DNA of 64,000 nt from Zygaena filipendulae (taxonomy: Eukaryota; Arthropoda; Insecta; Lepidoptera; Zygaenidae). Numbering within the stretch: the stretch's first letter is position 1; every line of letters begins with the position of its first letter. The position numbers and the translations under genes were made by a program. Below the pieces are notes generated by a model that was given only the letters and a program-made list of their open reading frames with translations, did not search any database and was not told the DNA's origin. Where the stretch lies: NCBI GenBank assembly GCA_907165275.2, contig OU015668.1, positions 10,349,658 through 10,413,657 on the forward strand, read 5' to 3'. Positions 52,930 to 63,897 of this stretch are shown here, piece after piece.

Positions 52930-55900
52930 CTATTTAGTAGATAGAAAGTTTGACAAATTATGAATGAAAACGCCCGCCGCCATATTGGCGTGAGGAACTC
53001 CCCGCAAAGGAGAGGGTCCCTCGGTTTGAAGTCCCAACAACTTTATGAAAGACAATCTACATGAGCTCTGGGTGAAAAGGTACAGATATTGAGGTTATTG
53101 ATCATCCTTGTTTGTGTTAGTTTCTGTCTTTCTTTCTATCATTTTAATTTTCCTTCCTTTTTTCCTTACCTAAGCTCTTCTTTACCATCCTGCTCCCTTT
53201 TATGCGAGAAGACCACCCTCCTGGGCTTCAGCAACACTGTTACCTGAAATCATTTAATATAACGAAATAGTGATAAAAATTTAAGTATAAAGTGTATAAT
53301 AATAATTATGATTGACATTGTAATGCCACAAAACGATTTTCAAAAACTAAACAACTCTTCAATAATTAGGTAGGTATCTAATTCGCTCACTTAAGTATAC
53401 GTATCATTTCATCCACGTAAATAATTACTTATCTAATATACTTATAAAAATCTAGTTTCACAGTGTTTGTTATCGAACTCCTCCAAACGGCTTGACCAAT
53501 TTCTATGTTTTTTTTTGTGTAGGTATTTAGTGCCTCTGGGAAATAAGGTCGTAGGCAATGTTTACAACTTGGTGCCTAGGTGATAAGGTAACCCTCTCCG
53601 GAATTTTTTTATTTTTTTTATTTTTTTTTTTATTTTTGGACAAAGGTTTACTTTTGAGTGCCTACAGGAATTCCGAAACTCACGCGGGACAAACCACGGG
53701 GCTCAACTAGTAATAATATACATACGTATATTACTTCACACAGACGTACGTTACGAAAATCGATGAAAACGAAAAAGAAACTTTATTTTTTCCATCAAAA
53801 AGTCGCTGTCAACATAATTATAACACAGTCCTTGTATTCCACTTTGTATATTTTATAAGACAAGTTTGATAAAGGAATACTTATCTGAAATGTTTTTTCT
53901 AGAAAAGCTCGTGAAATAATATTGTAACAAAGATTTTTATGACCTGATTTTTGTCTCGCTATTTCTTTGAATAAATATTTATTTTATATTGAAATGGATA
54001 TCACATTATATTTATATTAGGGAATAACAAATGACTTGTTTAATGTAGATATCTATTTCCCTTTACTCTCTTATAATGAGGGACGTGACTATAAAAATAA
54101 ATTCAGTTATTATTTTCTTACAAAAGATACTTACGTAGGTATATAAAATCTGGAAGAAGGTAGCCGTGAGCATTTTAAAATTATTGACAAAAAAAAAAAC
54201 GACAAAGGGTACCTACTTTGTTACTCAGAATTTCCGCGGGACCTCCGAAACTATCGCGGGTCAAATCGTATGAAATATTGCAGTCAGAGGTACAGAAAAG
54301 TACCTACGTAGCGTACTTTTTACTCAGGGATTAAGCCGCTGTTGAAACCGCAATCCTTAAAATATATCTACCAATTTGTTTATTTGTAACGCTCTTACCT
54401 ACTCTATCGATCATCATCTATATACTAATACTAGCTGCCCCCGCGATTTCATCCGCGGTAATTTCTTTCTATGCATGCACCCCTGACAGTAGTTTACGGT
54501 GATTAGCTGTTCCCCGCATTAATTCCGGAGTTCCAGCGGGAATTCCGGGATAAAAACTATTCTTTCTTTTAAGTTGGACCATGTTATAAATGGTTGCAAA
54601 ATTTTATCAAAATCCGTTCAGTAGTTTCGGAGTCCATCGCGGACAAACAACGTGACACGTGATTTATATATATTAGACTAGCTGTCCCCCGCGATTTCAT
54701 CCGCGGTAAAGTAGTTACTCTACGGCCTTCTTTGTATCTACCCCTGCACTGTCAGTAGTTTACGGTGATTAGCTGTTTCCCGCATTAATTTCGGAGTTCC
54801 GCGGGAATTCCGGCATAAAAACTATCCTATAGCAAAGGCAAAGCTCTTTGGAACCGCATCAGGGCCTTCATCACCTCGATCATGAAACAGAAGGAGATTC
54901 ACGAGCACCAGCTAGAACGTGCAGTACGGAGCACTCAGTGGCTGCCTGATGCATTATCAGCCAGTCTCAGGCAGTCGCCGCAATGAGTGGCATGGAGGAG
55001 GCGTTTTAGTCCGTGCAAATCGGACACTCCTTGCCAGCACGTGTTGGCAGGGGGTCCGTTAGGGATTTTCCCCTCCTCGCGTAAAGGGGGGGGGGGGGGG
55101 GGGGGGGGGGGTAATCTCTGGATCTACTGAACCGATTTTGAAAATTCTTTCACTTATAAGAAGAACTTATCTTAGTGTAATAAAATATAAATCTACATTA
55201 AAATTTGCACGTCCAGTAGGGCAAAAACATGCTGGACTAATGTAATTTTACACCACTGTACACATATATATTGTAACCATGTTTTAAGCGAATAAATAAA
55301 TGAAATAAAATGAAGCTGCAGTGATCCTGAGGGACATAGGGTAATTTTTATCCCGGAATTCCCGCGGAAACTCCGGAGTTTGTGAGGTTGTAATCTCTGT
55401 ATCTACTGAAACCATTTTGAAGATTCTTTCACTTATAGGAAGCTAAAGTGATTTTGAGTGACATAAGGTACTTTTATCCCGGAATTCCCGCGGGAACTCT
55501 GAAATTACCGCGGATGAAATCGCTATATAGTATGTTATAATTCGCATACACATTTTCAGGGATATAGGGAAGGTAGTAGGTTATTTTTTATTCCGGAATT
55601 CCCGCGGGATGTCCGAAAGTACTGCGGGTGAAACTGCGGGGAACAGTTCTGCCCTGCTAGTTGTACTTGTGGTTGACATTTAAGTGAGTTTCACATTTTT
55701 TCAAAAATTACATCCCAAATTACTACATTTAAAAGTTATAAAAGAGAGATTTCTTGATTAGGTCAAGAAATATCCTAAAATCGCGTTCATCTCCAAATCG
55801 CCATTTTGCAAGTACTGCAATGCAATCAGGATGGCAGGGGTATAGATAAATATATGTGGTTTATAAACGCATTTTTAAATCAAGATTAGACTGGACTCAC

Positions 55901-57145
55901 TTGGCCGCTCTGCTGCAGTCTGTAGACACGGAAGAAGCAGTAACCGCAGGTGAACAGCGTTAGACATAACTGGAACCAACAATACAAAACTGCAAATAAA
56001 CTACATTACTTACTAGCTGACCCGCGCGGTTTCACCCGCGATAATTTCGAAGTCCCCGCGGAATTGTTCCATACAAACTTTGCAACCCCTTTTCATCCCC
56101 TTAGGGGTAGAATTTTCAAAAATCCTTTCTTATCGGATGCCTACGTCATACAAAGAACACCCCCTTCAAGTTTCAGGTCTCTACGATCAGCGGTTTGGGC
56201 TGGGCGTTGGTCCAAACATTCAAGACAAAGCATTTTATATGTATAGATTTGAACAACAAAAATTATACCTAATTCATTTTATTTATTTAATTATTTATTT
56301 AACATAATCCACAGCACTATGTACATATTTATTTATTAAATATTAATCTCGCTCAGAGTTCATTTATGACTCTCTATTGATGCACTGATCATCACTCAGG
56401 CACACAAACACACACACCCTCCACTCACTCATTTATTTTATTCTATTTTTTAGTATTTCTTGTTCTAAATGTCACATTTACAACATTTGCATTATTGCAA
56501 ACTAGCGGTTTCACCCGTGCTAATTTCGAAGTTCCCATGGATTCCCACGGAATAAAATATAGATACAAACCTGTCTCATGTATCACTCTATCTTTTAGTG
56601 ACAATTGCACGAAAATCCGTTGCGTAGTTTTAAAGATCTAAACATAAATATGGACGGACAGACGGGAAGTGACTTTGTTTTGTACTATGCAGATATAGTT
56701 CAGGGAAAGAGAATTTAATACACAACAAAAAATATGCTACAGTGGCGCCACCACAATAACAAAACTGCAAGTTGATAACTAAGTTTTTTTTAATTGCTTA
56801 CTTGTAATTTTGATGATAAAATGTGTTGTTTTGAGAATTACATTTTTATTGAGTTACTTAATATTAAGAAGCATAATATAGTTCTTTCTTACTAACTTAA
56901 TTTGTATTCAAAGTAACAACACTCAATATTAATTTTAACTGAGTTCAAGCCTTTAATATTTTTTTTACTCTTTTTAAGGTAAATACCTCAGTATTTACCT
57001 AACCTTTGCTGCATGTTATGGTAAAATAAAATCTAATGTAAATTGAACTCGATTGAAGTGTTTTTAATTATACACGAGTAAAATATAACTTCCAAGTACT
57101 TACCAAAATAATCAAGAGCACAATATCGATGTAAATAATAATCAT
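52740..57145 (-). CDS. Small single-pass membrane protein with a PPPY motif, four exons found, 3' end unresolved
   Basis: I do not recognise this protein. Exons read in order are 57145-57104, 55969-55901, 53243-53170 and 52929-52740. The introns are GT-AG and the frame is continuous across all three junctions, giving about 125 residues. It begins MIIIYIDIVLLIIL, so residues 2-27 form one membrane segment with almost nothing before it; arginines just after suggest the rest is cytoplasmic. Several cysteines sit at the membrane edge (LFTCGYCFF). The tail is basic, then acidic (PDSGLSEEYEPLIV), then proline-rich, ending APPPYQK. PPPY is the classic ligand of WW domains such as those of Nedd4-family ubiquitin ligases, so an adaptor role is possible (inference). 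An in-frame TAG at 57154-57152 supports the start. After AAG|GTAGAG the frame stays open to 52542, but that extension looks non-coding, so a further exon at lower coordinates is likely. Confidence 0.75.
53170..53243 (-). CDS. PPPY membrane protein, exon 3
   Basis: It encodes VTVLLKPRRVVFSHKREQDG then KEEL and two bases of the next codon. The acceptor is GATTTCAG and the donor AG|GTAAGG. Confidence 0.75.
53430..53712 (+). mobile_element. Helitron relic in an intron of the PPPY membrane-protein gene
   Basis: TCTAATATACTTATAAAAAT to GGGGCTCAACTAG, with a T-rich run near 53606-53636. Confidence 0.65.
54215..54350 (+). mobile_element. Helitron 3' fragment
   Basis: GGGACCTCCGAAACTATCGC and a second partial module to about 54350. 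Confidence 0.5.
54429..54830 (-). mobile_element. Two Helitrons of the CACGTG subfamily in tandem
   Basis: The first (54431-54677) is complete with two 3' modules. The second (54678-54830) repeats the 3' modules and is cut off by the retroelement fragment at 54831. Confidence 0.78.
54831..55111 (+). mobile_element. Retroelement 3' fragment ending in a G-run
   Basis: A frame from 54831 to the TGA at 54984-54986 reads KGKALWNRIRAFITSIMKQK and continues to WLPDALSASLRQSPQ, looking like the end of a coding region. The 3' part TTTTAGTCCGTGCAAATCGG and CCCCTCCTCGCGTAAA leads into 26 G (55086-55111). Flanking Helitron pieces lie on both sides. The family was not identified. Confidence 0.5.
55112..55660 (+). 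mobile_element. Chain of three or more Helitron 3' modules
   Basis: GGAATTCCCGCGGAAACTCC (55360), GGAATTCCCGCGGGAACTC (55480) and GGAATTCCCGCGGGATGTCC (55595) follow each other, ending AACAGTTC near 55645. Confidence 0.65.
55901..55969 (-). CDS. PPPY membrane protein, exon 2
   Basis: It holds twenty-three codons: the second half of the membrane segment and the basic juxtamembrane part (FFRVYRLQQSGQ). The acceptor is TTGGTTCCAG and the donor CAA|GTGAGT, phase 0 at both ends. Confidence 0.78.
56013..56250 (-). mobile_element. Helitron, TTTCACCCCTTAGGGG subfamily, copy 2
   Basis: It is close to 30694-30945 throughout. It starts at CTAGCTGACCCGCGCGG, 45 bases upstream (gene orientation) of exon 2 of the PPPY membrane-protein gene. 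Confidence 0.75.
56503..56690 (-). mobile_element. Helitron relic of the GATATAAACC type
   Basis: CTAGCGGTTTCACCCGTGC to GACGGACAGACGGGAAGTG. It pairs with 1540-1720. Confidence 0.65.
57104..57145 (-). CDS. PPPY membrane protein, exon 1
   Basis: It holds fourteen codons starting at ATG, almost all hydrophobic. It ends TTG|GTAAGTA, a near-perfect donor, phase 0. Confidence 0.75.
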
Positions 57146-57285
57146 GACACACTAAGCCAATGCCACTTTAAACTTTTGTATGTAATTCCACATTTTATCA
57201 GCGAAAATATATCTGTTTTCTTGTTATTCATAGGAGCTCCACATTTTTCTAGGGAGCTTACCAAATATTTTCATAAGCAAACTCA

Positions 57286-57360
57286 GTTTATTGGTTGAAG
57301 CTACTTCTGGAGGGATTCTGATTGGTCCGTCTGATGATTACAGAGAACGCTCATTGGCTA
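57286..57360 (-). promoter_or_regulatory. Three CCAAT boxes upstream of the PPPY membrane protein
   Basis: CCAAT in gene orientation lies at 57353-57357 (AGCCAATGAG), 57321-57325 (GACCAATCAG) and 57290-57294 (AACCAATAAA). The spacings are 32 and 31 bases, and the cluster is 145-212 bases before the ATG. The arrangement fits NF-Y type promoters. The transcription start was not identified. Confidence 0.55.
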
Positions 57361-57530
57361 TTTCATGTGAGGAAACTGTATTCGCCAATACCAAGGAGCT
57401 ATGGTGTGAGATTTAAACGATTCGGCAAAGATCAAAGATATTTAAATATTCCATTTGTTTGTTTTCCTATGCGAACTCACTAATTTCTAAGTTCAATCAA
57501 AATCATAACAAATTAGTGAAAAATAAACTC

Positions 57531-57585
57531 TGACGGCCGCACTTAGAGTCGACTTTAATGATTACTTAATTAAGTATAGATTTTT
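57531..57585 (+). repeat. GGCCGCACTTAGAGTC MITE, left end only
   Basis: The first 55 bases match the family, then a LINE tail with an AAT microsatellite begins. Confidence 0.65.
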
Positions 57586-57897
57586 AATAATAATAATAAT
57601 AATAATAATAATTCTTTATTTCGGAATATTAAAAATCCATACTAACATTTAAAATATAAAATATTAATAAAAAATCCACCAGCAATATCTATTTAAGATT
57701 TCCACTGTGGTGCACAGACAGCCAATGGCTGAAGAAGTTGTTATCTGGGCACTCAGCGATCGTCCTCAGGATCCCATTGGATGATGCACGCAAACGAGAC
57801 CAGAAGGACTCGATGCGAGATCGGAGGATGGCATAAAAATCGGAGACTCCCGCCTCGGCGAACATGCCCGACGCGCTACAGTAACGGGGTTTTTTCA
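57584..57897 (-). mobile_element. LINE 3' fragment with the end of its reverse-transcriptase ORF
   Basis: The - strand frame from 57898 to 57689 begins KPRYCSASGMFAEAGVSDF and ends at a stop. The KPRYCSASGMFAEA pattern is familiar from lepidopteran non-LTR retrotransposon polyproteins. It ends in an (ATT)n tail at 57612-57585. The 5' part is missing, as usual for LINE insertions. Confidence 0.75.
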
Positions 57898-57998
57898 TTA
57901 ATATCCGAAAAACGTTATTGTATTGTATTCTGAATGTACTATAAGATTTCCTGTATATATGTAGATGTCACAACGGGCAATAAACTGTTGCACGGCAT

Positions 57999-58056
57999 TT
58001 TTTTTAATAATCTACAAGACGGACAATAACTAAAATTTGGTTGACAAGCCCATTAA
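57999..58056 (-). repeat. CRE-type MITE, copy 12, end fragment
   Basis: Only a terminal piece (TCTACAAGACGGAC to GACAAGCCCA) remains. Confidence 0.65.
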
Positions 58057-58059
58057 AGT

Positions 58060-58620
58060 ATATTAAATCATAAACTTTTACATTTTACTGCTATTAGGAC
58101 ATAAAAATGGTCTAGGACTACGCACGCTTTGACGTTGGTTTTTACAAAAGTTTAATTAATTGGCAGGATTAGCTAAGTGATACATGAAACTTACAACTAT
58201 GAAAAAACCAACCAACGAGCGCTGTAGTCACTTGGCTTTGGGTTTTTCTAGACTTAAGCAAGTCTTAACCTCAGTTATAGAGATTATTTTGTTTTAAGTA
58301 GCTTTCGAATTTGGAATTCTCAAAAATTATGCCACCATTGAGCCGCCCACACTCGTAAACCAAGTTTCATGTCTGCCCATCGAATATTCTTTGCCAGTGA
58401 CGCAGCAACTGGCGCCAGAGCCTGTCGCGCCGTCTGCCTCCAGCGACTTCCATCACATCAGTGACCTGTTTATGTTATCGATAGAGGCCACCGTCTTTAG
58501 CTTGCAAGTTGCGAAGTTGTGGTACTCTATGAGATTTTCTGTAGGATGTTGATTGTTGAGGTAGGTTTAGCGGTTTTTCTCATTTAGACAAATGCACTAG
58601 GTGGTAAGTAGTGAATTTTA
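58060..58620. other. No gene recognised
   Basis: A GC-richer piece at 58395-58460 has no supported frame or repeat match. Confidence 0.4.
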
Positions 58621-58627
58621 TTCATTC

Positions 58628-58825
58628 ACTAGCAATTCCCTGCGGTTTCGCCCGCGCTAAATTCGGAGTTTCCGCGGGTTTTCTGGGATAAAAAGTACCC
58701 TGTGTAGTTTTTTCTACCGCTGACAACGTCATGTATGCAGAATTTTATGATGCCAGTTGAGTAGTTATAGTGTGAAAGCGTAACAAACAAATAGGCCCAC
58801 ATTCGCATTTACAAGGATTAGTAAA
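58628..58825 (-). mobile_element. Helitron copy
   Basis: CTAGCAATTCCCTGCGG to ATTCGCATTTACAAGG. Confidence 0.72.
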
Positions 58826-58832
58826 AACACTA

Positions 58833-59170
58833 GATGACGACCGGATTAGCGCAGTAGTAATCAAAAGGTTCCGGATTCGATTTCCGGCGGAGGTAGAATT
58901 TGTGTACCTTTTGGGGATGGCCTACTCAGAACCAGAGGACTTTAGGCTCTTACCCCTCCACTGCACACTAGCCTTCGCCGCCGAGGTTTTCAGGGAGTAG
59001 AGGGAGGAGCACAGGATGGGGATGGTCCATAAGATCCCAAGGGTCGAAGTACCGAGGCTTTACTTGCCCACCCCATTGTCTAAGATAGGATAAGAGTTTG
59101 TGTAATGAACACACACATCTATACTATTATAAATATACATGTAGTATATACCATGTTTACTTGGTTTCCA
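58833..59170 (+). repeat. Second tRNA-derived SINE family, copy 3, interrupted
   Basis: The head at 58833-58905 (box B GGATTCGATTTCC) and body at 59095-59170 are separated by about 190 GC-richer bases ending GATAGGATAAG, apparently an insertion. Confidence 0.65.
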
Positions 59171-59394
59171 AGGTGGCTTAAAGCTTACATATTTATTTAT
59201 TTTATTGGCACACCAACTAAAAAGCATTAAGACAAGCATGTTGGCTAATAAAAGGCGTGAAACAATATTCGAGATTTAGTAAATAATAATGTGAATAATA
59301 ATAGTAATAATGTGAATTGCAACATACATAATATTATGTACTTTTTCCTTAGTGTGGGATCAAGTAGGTATCTGTGTTGGGAAGTGTTCTTGTT

Positions 59395-59535
59395 TGTTTG
59401 TATGTTTGTTTGTTTGTATACTTTATTGAGCATAAACAAGGTTTTCACAAGTTGATAAAATCAAAACAAGTAGGTAATTTATGCTCAAAGGTGGACTTAT
59501 CCCGCGAGGGGATTTCTTCCAGTCAACCTTTGAAA
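59395..59535 (-). repeat. LINE 3' tail
   Basis: A (GTTT)n start, then ACTTTATTGAGCATAAACAA and GGTGGACTTATCCCGCGAGG. On the - strand this is the end of a LINE 3' UTR with a poly(A)-like tail. Confidence 0.6.
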
Positions 59536-59694
59536 AATCGAAAGGAAGTGAAGTTAAATTTGGCGGGTTCTTATTATTATTATTATAAAAAATGAAAATG
59601 AAAAAAGAAAAAAGCGTTTATTAAACACGTCATCTAGATTGAAAATTATTATTATTATTAATTAGATTTAACATCAGATTAATAATACATTACA

Positions 59695-59880
59695 CATAGG
59701 GAATCTTCTTATCACGGAATTTCCGTGGGAACTCTGGAATTAACGCAGGTGGAATTGAATTAATTATTGCATATTACACGTTGTCAGAGGTACAGAAAAG
59801 GACATAGGGTACTTTTTATCCCGGAATCCCCGCGGTATCTCCATAATTTAGGGGGAAAACAGCTTGTTTAACATAATTAG
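59695..59880 (+). mobile_element. Helitron 3' modules in tandem
   Basis: GGAATTTCCGTGGGAACTC (59716) and GGAATCCCCGCGGTATCTCC (59821). Confidence 0.6.
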
Positions 59881-60299
59881 TCGTACGTCGTACGAAATTT
59901 ATCCGTTTTCTCAAGAGATGTCAAACTTGTAATCCTTTAGTTAAAGTAAGTGGAACGAGATAAAAGTAGGCGAGGAGGTGTCAGGTTACATTTCTGTTGT
60001 TTCTCAAGATTAATTAGCGACATTGTTGTTGAAACGTCTTGGCACTTGGAAAGGATTTGTGTAAGTTATACTTGGAGAAATTTAAGTCGATTTTCGTAAA
60101 TAAATACTTACACTTGACTAGCTGTTTTCCAGGGTTTCACCTTCGTGAATAAATACGTTGCTGTGGTATGACATTCAGAATTCTATTTTGAACTTCAGAT
60201 AATAAAAAAATAATATAACGTAGGTATACTACACGCACACGTACATATCAAATGCTTTTTCAAATTAATGAAAAAGACTGTCTACTGTCTTTGTCTTGT

Positions 60300-60835
60300 A
60301 TACTAGGCACCCAGACTTTAGTAGCGATAGCAGGAGGTGCTTAAGCCACCTTTCCACTCAAGTAGGCAGAGGAGTAAGCAAACAGCGTCATGGATGACCA
60401 GGCAGTCAACATTTCGAGGTGGCAGCACATTCATGGTTTGTCTGCAGTACTACGTATTATATTTATTACTCTGAGGTAGTAGTAACATTTTCTCTGCAGC
60501 GAAGTCATAGAGCATTGTCATGTGATGACCAGGTGCCCAGGATTCAGCGGCAGTAGCAGCAGCAAACGACGTATTTCCGAGGTAGTAATTTCATCGCTAT
60601 TAAAATAGCGTTCGTTGAGGTAGAGGCGAATCAAAACACAGAAATCAATTTAAGTGCTAGCTTATCCAAAAAAAGCTTCTCAGGAATAATGCCGAGTAAT
60701 TCGAGAACAAGGCTTTCCATGACAGTCCAGAAAGATGCTTAAATAAAATATAAACCTAGTATTATATAGAGCAACGTTGCTGTGTCGCGCGACTACCAGG
60801 CAACCAGGACTCAAAGGTAGCAGCACTCATAAAAC
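60300..60835 (+). repeat. Diffuse repeats with CCAGG and GGCAGTAGCAGCAGC
   Basis: Four imperfect units (near 60303, 60392, 60524 and 60787) share CCAGG(N)CCCAGGA followed by a GTAGCAGCA-like string. They contrast with the AT-rich surroundings. They may be an old tandem array or retroelement. No frame is supported. Confidence 0.45.
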
Positions 60836-60984
60836 TTGCTGTTCAACTAGGATTTTAATTCAGAGATCACCAGAGTAAAATATGATTTTCTCTGGTTCAT
60901 TATGATGAAATGCTCTAATGCCCGGTGCGAAAATTGTCTGCCAAAAAATTGAGTATTGAATGTAATATTTCCAATTCTTACAAG

Positions 60985-61475
60985 CGAATGTGAGTTTATT
61001 TGTTTGTTACGCTTTCAAGGCTTCTAAATCGATCGTCATAAAAAATTTCATACAAGTAGTTAGGCGTACAAATAAAGGACATGGGGTACCTACTTTTTAT
61101 CCCGGAATCTCCGCGGAAACTCCGAAATTAACGCGAGTGTAACTAAAGGAAACAAAATAGTATCTAATGTGATAAATAATCTTTATAATTAAAAATGAAT
61201 ATTTGTATGTCTGTCCTCTATGCGTTTTTAAACCATTGGTACGATTGTGGTGAAACTTCGGCGGGTTGTTCTGATTGCGTTTGCAAAGGTTCCTGATATA
61301 AAGAGATCTTGCGGGAATTCCAAAACTCACGCGGGTGAATCTGCGAAACGGTTAGACCAATTTTGACTGGATTTTTACGGGTAATTCGCTGATGTTACAA
61401 GGAGTAAATTAGGCTACTTTGGAGATCCTGCGGGAATTCCGAAACACAAGCGGGCGAAACCGCGGGGCACAGCTA
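60985..61475 (+). mobile_element. Two adjacent Helitron copies
   Basis: The first runs 60985-61160. The second ends CACAGCTAG at about 61475 and has two 3' modules (61310 and 61430). Confidence 0.7.
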
Positions 61476-61754
61476 GTAGGTAATATATAAAAAGACGTAT
61501 TAATCTCGTTATGGTTCACCGCTTGCTTATAAAGCCCGTTCATTGTATATTACATTTCATCCAAACTCGCCAACCCGTTTCGCTTGACCTTTAGTCCCTC
61601 AGCGATTCACCCCCTTTAACCCCTCTGTCCTCAGTTACTGGGGGGATGAAACGGGTCAAAAGAACTGGCGCCATAAATATCAAAATGCGAATGTACGCAG
61701 GCTCGGGATGCGCCATTTGCAATAACTTATTGCCTTTTATTTCCCGACCTGGAG

Positions 61755-62384
61755 ACGTATTTTTGAATCGCTCGAATTACTATTCACACACGCAATCGCA
61801 AGATTCGCGTGCGAATGCGTGAAATAGTATTTTTGAAATGTCATTTCACGTTAATTTTGTAACGAGTGAGTCGGATCACTCTTATTGGAATTCTTCTTCT
61901 TCTTTTTTATTAAATGGCAACTATCGATCGAACATGTGACGTTTAGTGACTTAACGTCATTTCCATAATTTGACATGATTGATAGTTTGACAACTCCAAG
62001 AACGTTTCGTTTCAAGTCCGATTAGGTACCGACTTTTGAATATCTATGAAAGTTATCTTCCGGTTTCCAAATATTCTGCTAAAATTAAAAAAATCTAATT
62101 GAGTTTCAGAAAACAGCAACACCGTATTCGAATGATTCAAAAATATGACGAAATGGGATTCAGTGAATTTAATTTCACATGTGGTAAACTCAGGCTCTTG
62201 GTTAGTATCAATCCCACCGAACAAGCTTGTACTCCTTCGTTTACTTTCAACTACGTGACATTGGCGGAGTCACTGTGAGTAAAGCAACACGGTGGAAGCC
62301 ATATTTTAAAAGAAGAAGAAGAAGAAGAATTTCACATGTGAATTGATTTCACTTAAGATATTCGAGCGATTCAAAAATACGGCC
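61755..62384. repeat. Element with TATTTTTGAATCGCTCGAAT inverted ends
   Basis: The left end is at 61755-61777 and its complement at 62359-62384. The interior repeats TTTCACATGTGAA-like blocks and has a GAA microsatellite. It is probably a non-autonomous DNA element. No coding frame was accepted. Confidence 0.65.
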
Positions 62385-62839
62385 CCTGCCCCGCTGCCTT
62401 GTTTCCCCTTCGCGAAGGGAACAGTACATCATACCTTCGCAATAATTTTGGTGAATCTTCGTATAACATTATGTATTATAATATAAAGACTCAATAAATT
62501 ATAACGTTTCTTTGTACGGCGTCAATATTCTTGGCTGAATTTTTTTACATTGATGGTTCATAAAATTATTGTTTTTTAATTTCATGACTTTTTTGATGAC
62601 ACCACATACAAATTAACTTACTCAACTACTTACGGCCGACTTGTGCGTACACGTATGATGCGTGTGGGCGTATCGTTAGATTGACAGTGAGCTGACAGAA
62701 ACTGTCAGAAACTTTCACGGGGCATGAGGAAGAATAAAATCGATGGGAGGCGGAGAGTTGTCGCTTGTTTATTAAGTATTATTCTGTATTTTCTACTTGA
62801 TTATTTCCACTTCTGCTGTTACTCCCGTCCGTGCGTGAC

Positions 62840-63015
62840 AACAGGCTGCCAACTGAAAATCAGCGCTGGGTGTACCCGCACCTAGCTAATGCTGAGTTGA
62901 TATCCTTTTCGGCAGAGCATGCAAGATAACTCGGGTTTAGGTTAGGTACTTCTTTAATGTTTGTTTAATATTCTTGTGTGTTTTGCAGAAATAAAATTTT
63001 ATTCTATTCTATTCT
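62840..63015 (+). repeat. Retroelement 3' end, ATGCTGAG family with TTCTATTC tail
   Basis: AATCAGCGCTGGGTGTACCC and CTAATGCTGAGTTGATATCC lead to AATAAAATTTTATTCTATTC repeats. Confidence 0.55.
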
Positions 63016-63098
63016 TTGGTGGGACCCAGAAATCAAAACAAAGCAACAAGGCAAAATTTACAGAATAATGTATACTTCGAAAAACTCTACATTCGAAA

Positions 63099-63418
63099 TA
63101 GGCTATTTGTCATTTTTTTTTTTGCCCGTCGCGTCGTGTAGACTCATAAAAAATATTAGACACGCATTTTTTCTTTTTTCACGTAAGCAAAAAATAACGG
63201 AGATACGTTGAGTCGAAATGTCGCGTGACTTCACAAGAAGGCGCAGTTTGTAGCTGCGTATGACGTTACGAGCCCCCATGCACTTTCAAACTTTAATGCG
63301 CTTTATTCAGGTATATTTTCAATAATTTGAAAAAGCAAAACAAACGTGTCCATTATTTTTTATTATCTAACTGACGGACTAAATAGAATTTAGAAAAAAA
63401 AAGTAGTCAAATAGCCTA
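63099..63418 (+). repeat. CRE-type MITE, copy 13
   Basis: It is complete, with good inverted ends (TAGGCTATTTG and CAAATAGCCTA). Both CRE cores carry substitutions. Confidence 0.82.
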
Positions 63419-63419
63419 T

Positions 63420-63895
63420 TGCTTAAAACTTTTTTGTTGGCTTAAAACAAGCGGTAGAAAAACACCTATGAAAGAGTTTTAATTTTATTTATTCAAAGGC
63501 AAAAGGTGTTGTGGGTCGCAAACTCTCTCTAGGGCGGGATTAATTAAACTTTGACACGTTACGTACACAAAACAAGGGGATGAGTAGGTATGTACAGATA
63601 GACGTACCTACCCTTTTTCTGTTCTATGTAAATACACAGCTGGCAGGTATACCTATATTATATATATTTAGATATTATATTCAGGCAAGTACATTTAAAA
63701 ATCGACTATTTATTTAAAATGAATGTACCTACCTATTCAATACAGGCCAGCTGTTAAAATATGTAAAATTATCTTGCATGTCCGTTAAAATAATGTGTTT
63801 GAATCCCCAATAATATTGTAAACGCTACAGTAACACTGTCTATCGGTCTGTCAGTTCCTCTTTCTTTATTTCTTTTTTTAGACGGCTCAGCCGAT
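63420..63895. other. No gene recognised
   Basis: AT-rich, with a weak Helitron-like 5' end near 63808 (CCCCAATAATATTGTAAACG). Confidence 0.4.
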
Positions 63896-63897
63896 CA

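Noticed and set aside
52632..52937. + strand arginine/glycine-rich open frame
   Set aside because: It is the antisense of exon 4 of the PPPY membrane-protein gene.
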